Positions 34,480 to 43,645 of a stretch of 64,000 nucleotides of DNA are shown in pieces. The stretch comes from Pseudobutyrivibrio sp. 49 (GTDB lineage: Bacteria > Bacillota > Clostridia > Lachnospirales > Lachnospiraceae). The stretch covers positions 349,115-413,114 of the forward strand of contig NZ_FNDP01000001.1 in the NCBI RefSeq assembly GCF_900100545.1, read 5' to 3'. Each line of letters begins with the position of its first letter. Position 1 is the first letter of the stretch. Below the pieces are notes generated by a model that was not told where the DNA came from, made no database searches, and saw only the letters and a program-made list of their open reading frames with translations. The translations under genes were made by a program, and so were the position numbers.

Positions 34480-35334
34480 ATGGCAAAATTACTTAAGGGA
34501 AAAGATGTTGTTGAAGCATTAAATGAAAAGCTTTTAAAGGATGTTGAAGAATTAAAGTCTAAAGGGATTACACCTACTCTTGGTATTCTTAGAGTTGGAG
34601 AGCGACCTGATGATTTATCCTATGAGCGCGGTGCGTTAAAGAAATGTGAGCAGGTTGGCGTACAGGTTAAGGTTTTCGCACTTCCAGAGGATGTGAGTGA
34701 AGAAGACTTTCTTGACACACTGGATAAATTAAATAATGATATAACAATACACGGAATTCTTATGTTTAGACCACTTCCTAAACATATCGATGGTGAAAAG
34801 GCTAGAAAGCTTTTAAGAGCTGATAAGGATGTAGATGGTTGTACAGATTTATCCCTTGCAGGAGTATTTACAAATACTAAACTTGGTTTTTCACCTTGTA
34901 CTGCAGAAGCAGCTATGGAGATATTAAAGTATTATGGTGTCTCTCTTTCTGGAAAGAAGGTAGCTGTAATAGGTCGTTCACTTGTAATAGGTCGTCCAGT
35001 TGCCATGATGCTTATGCATGAAAATGCTACTGTAACTATTTGTCATACAAAAACAATTGATGTTCCATCAATTACAAAAGATGCCGATATAGTAGTTGTA
35101 GCATCAGGACAGATGGAGAGCGTAGGAACAGATTACCTCAGAGAGGGTCAGACTGTAATCGATGTAGGTATTAGCTGGAATGATAAGAAGAATAAATTGT
35201 GTGGCGACGTTATTTTTGATGAAGCAGAGCCTATAGTAGATGCTATAACACCTGTTCCTGGTGGTGTTGGTGGAGTTACTACAAGCATTCTTGTAAAGCA
35301 TGTGGTTGAATCTGCACAGCGCGTTCATATATAA
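34480..35334 (+). CDS. folD: Methylenetetrahydrofolate dehydrogenase/cyclohydrolase
   Basis: A 284-residue FolD enzyme that converts methylene-THF to formyl-THF with NADP. Blocks visible: LGILRVGERPDDLSYERGALKKCEQVG (Tyr and Lys of the active site), GILMFRPLPKHID, KDVDGCTDLSLAGVF, FSPCTAEAAMEILKYYGV, VIGRSLVIGRPVAMMLM and the C-terminal PVPGGVGGVTTSILVKHVVESA. Usual VQLPLP reads MFRPLP here. The start follows AGGAAGGTTAGTTAA. It forms a one-carbon pair with the preceding gene. Confidence 0.95.
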   Translation: MAKLLKGKDVVEALNEKLLKDVEELKSKGITPTLGILRVGERPDDLSYERGALKKCEQVGVQVKVFALPEDVSEEDFLDTLDKLNNDITIHGILMFRPLPKHIDGEKARKLLRADKDVDGCTDLSLAGVFTNTKLGFSPCTAEAAMEILKYYGVSLSGKKVAVIGRSLVIGRPVAMMLMHENATVTICHTKTIDVPSITKDADIVVVASGQMESVGTDYLREGQTVIDVGISWNDKKNKLCGDVIFDEAEPIVDAITPVPGGVGGVTTSILVKHVVESAQRVHI

Positions 35335-35365
35335 TGGACATATATGAGGAAATAGGGAGAATACA

Positions 35366-36028
35366 ATGAAACTTCAACAGCTTGAGGCTGGTCAGGTAGT
35401 TACCTTAGAAATCCTGATTGGCGGCTCATCTTTTGAATTGAAGACGGAAGTGGTTGGAACCAATGCTGGTACTGGCGCATTGGTTAAACCTTATGTTTAT
35501 AATAATACAGCGGTAGATTTTACTCAGGGTTCACCAAAGAGTATGTCCTTTTCACTGCATTGCATTGACCCAAATACTGGAGGTAGAGTTGTTTGGAAAA
35601 ATGTTGCAGTAAGTCTTGTTAATTTCAAGGGCGTAGATTATTACGCTATAGATTCCAGCGATTTCGGAACAATAGCTGCTTCTAGTGAGAGACGTGAAGA
35701 TGTGAGAGTTATGGTTAAAAAACCTGGCTCTGCCATGATGGAGGATGGAAGAAGATTCGCTGTCACTGTTCTGGATGTTAGTGATAGAGGAGTTTCTTTT
35801 GTAGGAAATGCAAATAGAGTTACTATTGGAGACAAGGTTGAGATAAATTTTGCTGACGTGGCTCACAAAATCGATATCAGTCTTGGTATTATGGTGCAGA
35901 TAGTTCGTGCTGAGGTACATAAAGACGGTATTCTTTATGCAGGAAAGGTCCTTGAAAGGGATAATAAACTTCTTGCATATTTATGTTTTAAAGGAATGGA
36001 TTGTAAAGCAAACAACCAATCTAAATAA
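35366..36028 (+). CDS. PilZ domain protein, cyclic di-GMP receptor candidate
   Basis: A 220-residue cytoplasmic protein. The N-terminal part (about 1-105) is a beta-rich YcgR-like domain. The PilZ domain (about 108-205) has both c-di-GMP-binding motifs: the Arg-rich ERREDVRV (RxxxR) and DVSDRGVSFVG ([D/N]xSxxG). In other bacteria such proteins act on flagella or secretion. The gene is in a row with an unknown membrane protein and an HD protein. The start follows ATAGGGAGAATACA. Confidence 0.85.
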   Translation: MKLQQLEAGQVVTLEILIGGSSFELKTEVVGTNAGTGALVKPYVYNNTAVDFTQGSPKSMSFSLHCIDPNTGGRVVWKNVAVSLVNFKGVDYYAIDSSDFGTIAASSERREDVRVMVKKPGSAMMEDGRRFAVTVLDVSDRGVSFVGNANRVTIGDKVEINFADVAHKIDISLGIMVQIVRAEVHKDGILYAGKVLERDNKLLAYLCFKGMDCKANNQSK

Positions 36029-36039
36029 GGGTGACGTTG

Positions 36040-36921
36040 ATGGCAGACGACAAGCTAAAGCAAGAATTGCTATATATGGCCAGCATTACTTCCAAGTATG
36101 ATTTCACAAAGATGGAGGTAGTTGAGGGGATACTGAGGCTAGAGAATGAAAGACGAATTCTAGACTCTGTTTTTGGCCGCCGATTTAAAGCCAGAATTTT
36201 TGATATAGCTGCAGGTGTTAGTATTGATGAAGCATGTGTGCTTTGTGGACAGCACGCTGATAATCACGTAATCTGTAACCATTGTATGGAGACTATTCTT
36301 GGTAGTGATTATGCGAAAAATAAAATCAAGACTAAAGAAACCCGACACTTTTCGTTGGCTAAGCTTGACTTTACTAAGATTAAACTACCGGATATAAAAT
36401 TGCCTAAGATTGATGTCTCTAAAACCAGACTACCGGATATAAAATTGCCGAAAATCTTTCAATATGCTGCTATTGTTTGTTTGACCCTGATTTTATTTAT
36501 TCAATCCTGGCTGGTAGTGCTGGCTTTGTCTATCCCAGATATGAATCCTACCGTAGAGGCTAAGGTCTCTGATAGCGAGCCGGTGGCTGTTTCTGATTAC
36601 AAAGCTGCAAAAGCTCAGCTTGAAAAAGATTTTCCTGCTGACCAGGGTTATACCGTTACTTTTGCAAGAGAAGATACCGATTATGTTGGACGTTTTCTTT
36701 TAGAGAAGGGTGAGTGTTGCGAAGAAGTAGAAGAGAAACTTACCGATGAAGAAAGATACGACTACTTTTTCAATGAGCCTGTATTTATTTTTTATATTTC
36801 TTATAATGAAGAAAACGCTGGAAAAGTGGGGATGGCAGAGGTAAATGCAGCTGGTGCAATCCTTGTAATGGGCTCCTTTAACGATGGTAGAAGGACAGAT
36901 AGTTTCTATAAATATAGATAA
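36040..36921 (+). CDS. Zinc-ribbon-like membrane protein of unknown function
   Basis: A 293-residue protein. The cytoplasmic N-terminus has CVLCGQHADNHVICNHC (about 66-82), a CxxC plus CxxC pattern that suggests a zinc ribbon. Then comes a short repeat of KLPDIKLPKI type (about 111-138), encoded by a 45-bp tandem duplication. One membrane helix follows (about 144-168), then an extracytoplasmic domain (about 175-293). I do not recognise the C-terminal domain. The ATG at 36040 is chosen; a GTG at 36031 is possible. It lies between PilZ and HD genes. Confidence 0.65.
   Translation: MADDKLKQELLYMASITSKYDFTKMEVVEGILRLENERRILDSVFGRRFKARIFDIAAGVSIDEACVLCGQHADNHVICNHCMETILGSDYAKNKIKTKETRHFSLAKLDFTKIKLPDIKLPKIDVSKTRLPDIKLPKIFQYAAIVCLTLILFIQSWLVVLALSIPDMNPTVEAKVSDSEPVAVSDYKAAKAQLEKDFPADQGYTVTFAREDTDYVGRFLLEKGECCEEVEEKLTDEERYDYFFNEPVFIFYISYNEENAGKVGMAEVNAAGAILVMGSFNDGRRTDSFYKYR
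36385..36449 (+). repeat. 45-bp tandem duplication inside the zinc-ribbon protein gene
   Basis: CTACCGGATATAAAATTGCC occurs at 36385-36404 and again at 36430-36449. The 45-base offset gives 15 residues, repeating LPDIKLPKI. Confidence 0.85.
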
Positions 36922-37036
36922 TAATTTATTCAGACAACACTTGAAAAATGGTCATTTGACCGTCACATCATTTACATATTTCTCTGATACAATCCTTAAG
37001 ACTTCAGAGAGGTTAGTATTATTTTTTGAGGTTTTT

Positions 37037-37495
37037 ATGAGATTAAGAGCAGAGGAAGAAGCAAGATTAAATTCTATTCTTGCGCCAATTAAAAATGACG
37101 TTCGCGTGCAGGATATGAAGAATTATACTCAGCACGGTAGAATTACAACCTATGATCATGTTGAAAGCGTAACACGACTTAGTTATTGGATTAATAAAAG
37201 ATTTCATATCGGTTGCAACGAGAAAGTTCTTTCTATCGGTGCATTCTTACATGACTATTATTTATATGACTGGCATGAGACAGATGGAGGGCACGGTCTT
37301 CATGGATTTTCCCATTCCAACACAGCCAAGGAAAACGCCAAAGCTCATTTTGGAATTGGAATACATACCCAGAATGTAATTGAGAGTCATATGTGGCCTT
37401 TGAATATCACAAAAATTCCTAGATGCAGGGAAGCCTGGGTGGTTTGTTTGGCTGATAAATATGTGTCTACAAAAGAAACTCTTTTGTGTCGCTAA
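37037..37495 (+). CDS. HD domain protein
   Basis: A 152-residue protein with an HD-type phosphohydrolase domain. The pattern YDHVESVTRLSYWINKRF, then SIGAFLHDYYLYDWHE with the HD pair, HGFSHSNTAKENA and IESHMWPL gives the expected metal-binding His and Asp residues, and a last Asp in CLADKYVS. The ATG at 37037 follows TGAGGT; an open frame begins 51 codons earlier but overlaps the previous gene and has poor character. Nucleotide or phosphate-ester hydrolysis is likely; the substrate is unknown. Confidence 0.82.
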   Translation: MRLRAEEEARLNSILAPIKNDVRVQDMKNYTQHGRITTYDHVESVTRLSYWINKRFHIGCNEKVLSIGAFLHDYYLYDWHETDGGHGLHGFSHSNTAKENAKAHFGIGIHTQNVIESHMWPLNITKIPRCREAWVVCLADKYVSTKETLLCR

Positions 37496-37517
37496 ATACA
37501 CAATATTTTATACTTAT

Positions 37518-37549
37518 GGAGCATTGTTCTATTGCAATGCTCCTTTTTT
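37518..37549 (+). terminator. Terminator after the HD gene
   Basis: GGAGCATTG (37518-37526) pairs with CAATGCTCC (37535-37543), followed by a T run. Confidence 0.92.
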
Positions 37550-37569
37550 AATGTTATAACTGTATTATC

Positions 37570-37597
37570 AGAACTAGAACAGTTGGTGCCTAGTTCT
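37570..37597. promoter_or_regulatory. Inverted repeat before the export operon
   Basis: AGAACTAG (37570-37577) and CTAGTTCT (37590-37597) are perfect complements, 30 bases before the first gene of the export operon. A repressor site is likely; no regulator gene is adjacent. Confidence 0.55.
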
Positions 37598-37626
37598 AGA
37601 AATTTTCTTGGGCGAAAGGAAATGTT

Positions 37627-38823
37627 ATGAAGAAAAGAATAGTCATATTTCTTATTGTGGCAGCAATAGTAGCTGGCGGCGCTTTTGCTGTTCTAAAATC
37701 AGGTCTAATTGGCGGTGGTTCCACCTCTTCAGATTCATCCTCAGAAATATATGTAATGTCTTTATCTGAAATAATGGGAGAGAATAGCTCATATTCTTCG
37801 GATGTATTTATGGGGATTGTTGAGGGACAGGAATCTACATCTGTAACTAAGAGTTCTGAGCGAGAGCTTGACCAGGTCTTCGTTTCTGAGGGTGATACAG
37901 TTTCCGTTGGTACACCATTGTTTTCTTATAAATCTGACAGTCTTGAGGCTGAGAATGTTCAGTATAATTTCTCTATTGAAAGCGAGAATATCAATATCAA
38001 TGAGACAAATCGACAGATTGAGAAGCTTACAAATGATTTGTCAAAAATAAAAGGTCAGACTGATGAAGACAAAGAAAAGAAGGAAGATCTTGCAAATCAG
38101 ATTGAAGGCTTAAAGCATGATATTGCTATTGCGCAGAATTCTATAGCACAGACTCAGGCTAAGATTGAAGAGAATAATAAAAAGATTAATAATGCCACAG
38201 TTTCTTCTACAGTAGATGGCATTATTACTAAGATTGCAGATGACACAAATCCTTATACTTCTGATGGTACTTTTATTACCATCCTTGCCTCAAAGGAGAT
38301 GAGAGTTAAGGGACAGATTAACGAGCAGAATGTTTGGTCAATAAATGTTGATGAGCCTGTAACGATTCGTTCACGTGTTGAGAAGGACAAGACATGGAGC
38401 GGAACCATCACAAAGATTGACACTGAATCAAAACAGGAAAATAACAATGATAATTATATGGGTGGAAGCTCAGAGGACAGCTCTACAAAGTATCCATTTT
38501 ATGTAACTTTGGATAGTAGCGATGGTCTTATGATGGGACAGCATCTTTATATTGAGCTTGGTCAGACTGGTGCACCTGAGATGGATTTTTCTGACGGCAC
38601 ATATTTATATGATTATTACATTGCTTATGATGAGGATGGAAATCCTTTTGTATGGGCAGATAAGAAAGGCAAGCTTGTAAAACAGAGCATCGAGCTTGGT
38701 GATTATCATGAGGAGCAGATGGTTTATTCAGTTTCTGGAATTGATAATGATACCAAGATTGCATATCCAATGGAAGATCTTTCTGAAGGAATGCGCACAG
38801 TCAGCACTGTTGAGGGAGAATAG
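37627..38823 (+). CDS. Export adaptor protein, HlyD/MacA-like, first copy
   Basis: A 398-residue anchored protein (membrane segment about 4-24, then a Ser-rich stretch). It has a biotinyl-lipoyl-like half site (QVFVSEGDTVSVGTPLFSY), a coiled coil (about 105-185), the other half (VSSTVDGIITKIADDTN) and beta-barrel text, the order of membrane fusion adaptors. It would link the MacB-type ABC transporter to its substrate outside the membrane. The start follows GAAAGGAA. It leads a four-gene operon, with 2 bases to the ATPase gene. Substrate unknown. Confidence 0.85.
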   Translation: MKKRIVIFLIVAAIVAGGAFAVLKSGLIGGGSTSSDSSSEIYVMSLSEIMGENSSYSSDVFMGIVEGQESTSVTKSSERELDQVFVSEGDTVSVGTPLFSYKSDSLEAENVQYNFSIESENININETNRQIEKLTNDLSKIKGQTDEDKEKKEDLANQIEGLKHDIAIAQNSIAQTQAKIEENNKKINNATVSSTVDGIITKIADDTNPYTSDGTFITILASKEMRVKGQINEQNVWSINVDEPVTIRSRVEKDKTWSGTITKIDTESKQENNNDNYMGGSSEDSSTKYPFYVTLDSSDGLMMGQHLYIELGQTGAPEMDFSDGTYLYDYYIAYDEDGNPFVWADKKGKLVKQSIELGDYHEEQMVYSVSGIDNDTKIAYPMEDLSEGMRTVSTVEGE

Positions 38824-38825
38824 TT

Positions 38826-39530
38826 ATGATAGTTAAGCTTGAAAATATTAATAAGGTGTACGGAGAATCTGGAACAGAGACCTCCGTACCTGCATTAAAT
38901 AATGTCTCCCTTTCAGTAGATGAAGGGGAATATGTGGCAATTATGGGACCTTCGGGCTCTGGTAAAAGTACTCTTATGAACGTTATTGGCTGTTTGGATA
39001 AACCTACTTCTGGGGTTTATTATTTTGGAGAAAAGGATGTCCTTAAAATGAAAGATAGACAGCTTTCAGATTTACGCCTTAATTCCATTGGCTTTGTATT
39101 CCAGAGTTTTTATCTTATGAACGAAGAGAATGCTATTGAAAATGTAGCACTGCCTCTTAGCTATGCAGGCGTTTCAAAGCGCGAGCGCGAGCGTAGAGCA
39201 GTGGAAGCTCTTACCAGAGTTGGACTGGCAGACAGAGTAAAGTTCCGTCCTGACCAGCTTTCTGGTGGTCAAAAGCAAAGAGTTGCCATTGCAAGAGCCA
39301 TTGTTAACAATCCAAAGGTGCTTCTTGCAGATGAACCTACAGGTGCTCTTGATCAGAAATCCGGTGCTGCTATCATGGAGCTTTTCCAAAAGCTTAATGA
39401 TGAAGGCACTACAATAATTATGATTACCCATGATGCAAATATTGCCAGTCATGCCAAGAAGACCTATCGAATTGTTGATGGTCAGCTGTTTCATGGATTA
39501 GAGGAGGACACTCATGAAGAAAATAATTAA
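38826..39530 (+). CDS. ABC transporter ATP-binding protein, MacB/LolD type
   Basis: A 234-residue ATPase. Walker A GPSGSGKST, Q-loop FVFQSFYLMNEENAIENVALPL, signature LSGGQKQR, Walker B VLLADEPTGALD and the switch MITHDANIASHA place it in the MacB/LolD/FtsE-like group used for export and mechanotransmission. It pairs with the FtsX-type permease at 41013. Its end overlaps the second adaptor gene by 17 bases. Confidence 0.93.
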   Translation: MIVKLENINKVYGESGTETSVPALNNVSLSVDEGEYVAIMGPSGSGKSTLMNVIGCLDKPTSGVYYFGEKDVLKMKDRQLSDLRLNSIGFVFQSFYLMNEENAIENVALPLSYAGVSKRERERRAVEALTRVGLADRVKFRPDQLSGGQKQRVAIARAIVNNPKVLLADEPTGALDQKSGAAIMELFQKLNDEGTTIIMITHDANIASHAKKTYRIVDGQLFHGLEEDTHEENN

Positions 39531-41013
39531 GATAGTCCTCATCATAGTTGTATTAGCAGGATTAGTTACTGGCGGGTTATATTTTGGCTACAATTACAAG
39601 CAGGGCAAAAAGGTTGCTAAGGTAGCACCATTATCTAACATGGGAACAGATTCCTATTGGGGCGATGATATTCAAAGCTTTGGACAGGTAACAGCGGATA
39701 AATCCCAGATGGGGTATCTTCCTTCAAAGGCAGAGGTTTTGAGTGTTAACGTTAAAGAAGGCGACCATGTTGAAGCTGGAGATGTTATTTTATCTGTAAA
39801 AAAAGAGACTCAGGATATAAATAATAAAAAGCTTCAGATAGCAAAGGCTAATCATGATTTAAGTGTTGAACAGCTTAAGCTTGATCGTCTTATGAAGACA
39901 GAGCCAGCTCCAGATTATGTTTATTGGCAGGATGTTTATGCTGATTATGAGTATGTGGAAGCCAGGGAATATTATGACTCAAGTGACAAGCTTATAGGTG
40001 AAGAGCTTTTTGACATGAATGGGAACTCTGTCGGATTTAGCAAGATTTTTCCAGATCCTGATACTGGTGAAGAAGTAAGACGTGATTTAGATAGTCAAAC
40101 TGACATTGATGCTATTAAATCAAGTAGTGCTACTACTAAAGAAAAAAAGACTGTATACAATTACCTTCGCAGCACTTCATATTTTGATTACGACACGGGT
40201 AAACTTGTTGGCGAGACCAGCTACGATATGGATGGTAAGGTCATCAGCGAAAAGAAGCCACCAGAAGGCATGAAGGCAGATGAGCTCAATGCTGCTATAG
40301 CTGATGCACAGGATTCTATCAAGAAACAGGATTTGGAGATTCGTAAGCTTCAGTATGAGCTTGAAACAATGGAAAACACTACCGACACAGGTGATGTTGT
40401 TGCTAAGGTTTCAGGTACTGTTTCTAAGGTTCAGGATATTAATAACTACAATACTTCACAGCCATTCTTTGTTGTAACAGCTACTGATGAGTACTTTATC
40501 TCCGGAAGTATAGGCGAGTTTTACCTTGATCAGTTAAAGATAGGCGATACAGTTTCTATTTCTTGCTGGGATAATGGCGCTACTGCTGAAGCTAAAGTCA
40601 TTTCTATAAGTGATACTCCTGCAACAGACGGTGGAAACTTCTGGTCTGAAGGCAATTCTAATAGTAGTAACTATGAGTTCAAGGCCAGCTTTGATAAGAA
40701 CAGTGGCATTGAAATTGGGTCAGCCGTTGATATTTCCATTACACCTTCAGGTCAGGAAGAAAAGGGCATTTACATTCCAGTTTACCTTATCAGAAAAGAT
40801 TCAGGTGGAAGTTATGTAATGAGAATGAATGATTCTAACAGACTAGAAAAAGTATATGTTAAAGTTGGAAAGACTGTATGGGGGTATCAGACTCAGGTTA
40901 AGTCAGGATTAACAATGGATGACTATCTTGCATTCCCTTATGGTGATGGCGCTATTGAGGGGGTTCAGTGTGAACAGGTAGAATATTTAGAAGATGATGG
41001 AGGCTTGGGATAA
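39514..41013 (+). CDS. Export adaptor protein, second copy, with a repeat insertion
   Basis: A 499-residue anchored adaptor (membrane segment about 4-25). The lipoyl half sites (EVLSVNVKEGDHVEAGDVILSV and VAKVSGTVSKVQDINN) bracket a coiled coil (about 100-130 and 253-290). Between the coil arms lies an unusual insertion (about 131-252) with two similar units, EYYDSSDKLIGEELFDMNG and YFDYDTGKLVGETSYDMDG. The C-terminal part is the usual beta-rich adaptor end. The start follows GAGGAGGACACTC. It overlaps the ATPase gene by 17 bases and the permease gene by one. Confidence 0.82.
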   Translation: MKKIIKIVLIIVVLAGLVTGGLYFGYNYKQGKKVAKVAPLSNMGTDSYWGDDIQSFGQVTADKSQMGYLPSKAEVLSVNVKEGDHVEAGDVILSVKKETQDINNKKLQIAKANHDLSVEQLKLDRLMKTEPAPDYVYWQDVYADYEYVEAREYYDSSDKLIGEELFDMNGNSVGFSKIFPDPDTGEEVRRDLDSQTDIDAIKSSSATTKEKKTVYNYLRSTSYFDYDTGKLVGETSYDMDGKVISEKKPPEGMKADELNAAIADAQDSIKKQDLEIRKLQYELETMENTTDTGDVVAKVSGTVSKVQDINNYNTSQPFFVVTATDEYFISGSIGEFYLDQLKIGDTVSISCWDNGATAEAKVISISDTPATDGGNFWSEGNSNSSNYEFKASFDKNSGIEIGSAVDISITPSGQEEKGIYIPVYLIRKDSGGSYVMRMNDSNRLEKVYVKVGKTVWGYQTQVKSGLTMDDYLAFPYGDGAIEGVQCEQVEYLEDDGGLG

Positions 41014-42266
41014 TGTTTGAAAATATACGTTTAGCGTTTAGAGGTATATGGACTCACAAGCTCAGGTCTTTCCTGACAATGCTTGGTATTATTATTGGTA
41101 TCGCGGCTATTATTGCCATTGTATCTACTATTGAAGGTACAAATCAGCAGATTAAGGAAAACCTTATTGGTTCTGGCTCAAATACTGTTGATATTCAGCT
41201 CTATCAGAATGATTGGCCTTATGAAATGAGCTATAATGCGCCACCCTACGGTGTCCCTCAGGTTTCAGATTCGCTTATGGATGATATCAAAGCAATTCCA
41301 GAGGTTAAATCAGCTAGCCGATATACCGTGCGAAATATTTATGATGGTGTATATTATCAGAATGCATCTATGAATGGTGGCTATGTAAAGGGTGTTGAGA
41401 CGGACTATTTTAGTACAGCTAATTTAACAGTAAAACAAGGTAGATTGTTTACTGATAAAGAAGTGAATTCGTATAAAAAGGTTTGTGTTATAGATGAGGC
41501 TATAGTTTCTACACTTCTTCAAAACGAAGATCCTATCGGAAAAGTAATCGAAATAGGTGGGGATTCCTATGTAGTTGTAGGTGTTGTTGCAGCTCGTTCT
41601 ACATTTGAGCCTGTTATTAATACTATGGCTGATTATGAGACTTACAAGCAGGATGAATCTGGTGAAATTTATATACCAGTTAGTGATTGGCCAATAAGTT
41701 ATCGCTACGATGAGCCTGAAAATGTTCTTGTAAGAGCTAATTCTACTGATGACATGACACAAGCAGGTAAAAAGACTGCTGATATCTTGAACGGCAATAT
41801 TCATCCTGATGACAGCAGCATTAAATATCAGTCAAAGGATTTGCTTGAGCAGGCTACAAGATTACAGCAGCTCTCTTCATCGACTAATTCCATGCTTATT
41901 TGGATTGCCGCAATATCACTCTTAGTTGGTGGTATTGGTGTAATGAATATCATGCTTGTATCTGTTACAGAGCGTACTGCTGAGATTGGTTTGAAGAAGG
42001 CTATTGGTGCACGCAAAACTAAGATAATGTGGCAGTTCCTTACAGAAGCAGCCGTGCTTACTTCTATGGGTGGTGTACTTGGAGTTGTAAGTGGAATAGG
42101 TCTTGCAAAGATTATTTCTATTATGAGTGGAACTCCAATTGCTATTTCATGGCCAGCTGCTATGATTGCTGTTGTATTTTCGATGGTCATCGGAATTGTA
42201 TTTGGAATCCTTCCAAGTCACCAGGCAGCAAATCTTAATCCTATTGACGCATTGAGGACAAATTAA
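41013..42266 (+). CDS. MacB-type ABC transporter permease
   Basis: A 417-residue permease. One N-terminal helix (about 18-40), a large extracytoplasmic MacB_PCD domain (about 45-290) and three C-terminal FtsX-type helices (about 297-318, 345-370, 382-402). The text [44 protein letters not shown] and [19 protein letters not shown] is standard for the family. The start overlaps the previous stop by one base (TAATG), and its stop overlaps the exonuclease gene start the same way. Confidence 0.93.
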   Translation: MFENIRLAFRGIWTHKLRSFLTMLGIIIGIAAIIAIVSTIEGTNQQIKENLIGSGSNTVDIQLYQNDWPYEMSYNAPPYGVPQVSDSLMDDIKAIPEVKSASRYTVRNIYDGVYYQNASMNGGYVKGVETDYFSTANLTVKQGRLFTDKEVNSYKKVCVIDEAIVSTLLQNEDPIGKVIEIGGDSYVVVGVVAARSTFEPVINTMADYETYKQDESGEIYIPVSDWPISYRYDEPENVLVRANSTDDMTQAGKKTADILNGNIHPDDSSIKYQSKDLLEQATRLQQLSSSTNSMLIWIAAISLLVGGIGVMNIMLVSVTERTAEIGLKKAIGARKTKIMWQFLTEAAVLTSMGGVLGVVSGIGLAKIISIMSGTPIAISWPAAMIAVVFSMVIGIVFGILPSHQAANLNPIDALRTN

Positions 42267-43018
42267 TGAAATTTATATCTTGGAACGTAAACGGCCTACG
42301 TGCCGTAATTGGAAAAAATTTTTGGGAATTTTTTGATAGCATTGATGCAGATATCATGGGCCTTCAGGAGATTAAGCTTTCTGAAGGTCAGATAGAATGT
42401 GAGAAGGAAGGCTATCACGTTTATTGGAATTATGCCGAGAAGAAGGGCTATTCTGGAACAGCCATCTTCACAAAGAAGGAGCCTATTTCTGTAACCTACG
42501 GCATCGGTATAGAAGAGCATGACCACGAGGGGCGTGTTATTACGCTGGAGTTTGAGGATTATTATTTCATTACCTGTTATACTCCAAATTCCCAGAATGA
42601 GCTTAAGAGACTTGATTATCGTATGGTCTGGGAGGATGATTTTAGAGCATATTTATGTGAGCTGAATAAGAAAAAAGGCGTTATTCTCTGCGGTGATTTA
42701 AATGTTGCCCATGAAGAAATAGATCTTAAGAATCCTAAGACTAACAGAATGAATGCAGGCTTCACAGATCAGGAACGTCAGAAGATGACAGAACTTCTTG
42801 AGGCTGGATTTGTTGATAGCTTCAGACATTTCTATCCAGACCAGACTGACATTTACTCTTGGTGGTCATATCGCTTTAAGGCCAGAGAGAAGAATGCAGG
42901 ATGGCGTATAGATTACTTTATCGTATCTGCGGATATGAAAGATAGAATGAAGGATGCTAAGATACACACAGATGTGTTTGGTTCTGATCATTGTCCAATT
43001 GAACTTGATTTTGAATAA
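42266..43018 (+). CDS. exoA: Exodeoxyribonuclease III
   Basis: A 250-residue exonuclease/AP endonuclease of the ExoA/XthA group acting in base-excision repair. Conserved blocks: [48 protein letters not shown] and the C-terminal [11 protein letters not shown] with the catalytic His. It starts with a one-base overlap after the export permease, so it shares that transcript though no functional link is known. Confidence 0.95.
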   Translation: MKFISWNVNGLRAVIGKNFWEFFDSIDADIMGLQEIKLSEGQIECEKEGYHVYWNYAEKKGYSGTAIFTKKEPISVTYGIGIEEHDHEGRVITLEFEDYYFITCYTPNSQNELKRLDYRMVWEDDFRAYLCELNKKKGVILCGDLNVAHEEIDLKNPKTNRMNAGFTDQERQKMTELLEAGFVDSFRHFYPDQTDIYSWWSYRFKAREKNAGWRIDYFIVSADMKDRMKDAKIHTDVFGSDHCPIELDFE

Positions 43019-43044
43019 AAGGCGCGTAAGCGTCTTTTTTTGTT
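43018..43044 (+). terminator. Terminator after exoA
   Basis: GGCGC GTAA GCGTC hairpin near 43021-43034, with AAA before and a T run after. Short stem. Confidence 0.75.
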
Positions 43045-43056
43045 TCTCAAAAATAA

Positions 43057-43075
43057 TTTATCGAAAAACGATAAA
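43057..43075. promoter_or_regulatory. Inverted repeat just before the DUF2975 promoter
   Basis: TTTATCG (43057-43063) and CGATAAA (43069-43075) with 5 A residues between, 6 bases ahead of the -35 box. A plausible site for the XRE regulator encoded in the operon. Confidence 0.5.
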
Positions 43076-43081
43076 AAGTTG

Positions 43082-43110
43082 TTGCAAAACAAAAATAAGA
43101 GTGTTATAAC
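43082..43110 (+). promoter_or_regulatory. Promoter of the DUF2975 operon
   Basis: TTGCAA (43082-43087), 17 bases, TATAAC (43105-43110). Confidence 0.7.
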
Positions 43111-43146
43111 ATCCTTAGAAAGAGTTTTAGGAGGACTGGTGATTTT

Positions 43147-43623
43147 ATGGACAACAAATTAAACAAATTCGTAAAAACGATATTGGACATTTGCTTTTTT
43201 ATTGGATTGATTATGGAAATAGCAGTTCCTTTTGGTCTTAAGTACGCAGTGAAGCTTGTTATGAAGCTTTGGGGCGAAACTACAGAGTACGCTCAGATTT
43301 TAGAGCATTATCCATATGCAGTAGTATCCATAATGCTTGTTGGAGCATCTGCTCTTATGATTCTCTGGGAGCTTAGAAAGATGATGAAGACAGTCATTCG
43401 TGATGATTGCTTTGTTCAGGAAAATGTTAGCAGTCTGGTTCGTATGTCAATATATGCATTTGTTATTGGCGGACTAAAGCTTCTCAGATGCTTTGTTTAT
43501 TTCACACCTGCGGCTGTTATTATTGCAGGAGTGTTCATTTTCGCAGGCTTGTTTAGCAGGGTGTTGGCTTGTGTTTTCGATAAGGCAGTTAGTTATAAGC
43601 AGGAAAATGATTTGACTATTTAG
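43147..43623 (+). CDS. DUF2975 membrane protein
   Basis: A 158-residue protein with four likely membrane helices (about 13-35, 57-75, 98-118, 122-140), the layout of DUF2975. Text DDCFVQENVSSLVRMSIYAF is typical. In many Firmicutes a DUF2975 gene directly precedes a short YozG-like XRE regulator, as here, 22 bases ahead. Function unknown; the pair resembles a membrane-sensing switch. The start follows TAGGAGGACTGGTGATTTT. Confidence 0.8.
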   Translation: MDNKLNKFVKTILDICFFIGLIMEIAVPFGLKYAVKLVMKLWGETTEYAQILEHYPYAVVSIMLVGASALMILWELRKMMKTVIRDDCFVQENVSSLVRMSIYAFVIGGLKLLRCFVYFTPAAVIIAGVFIFAGLFSRVLACVFDKAVSYKQENDLTI

Positions 43624-43645
43624 TATGGATAGATTGGGAGCTACG

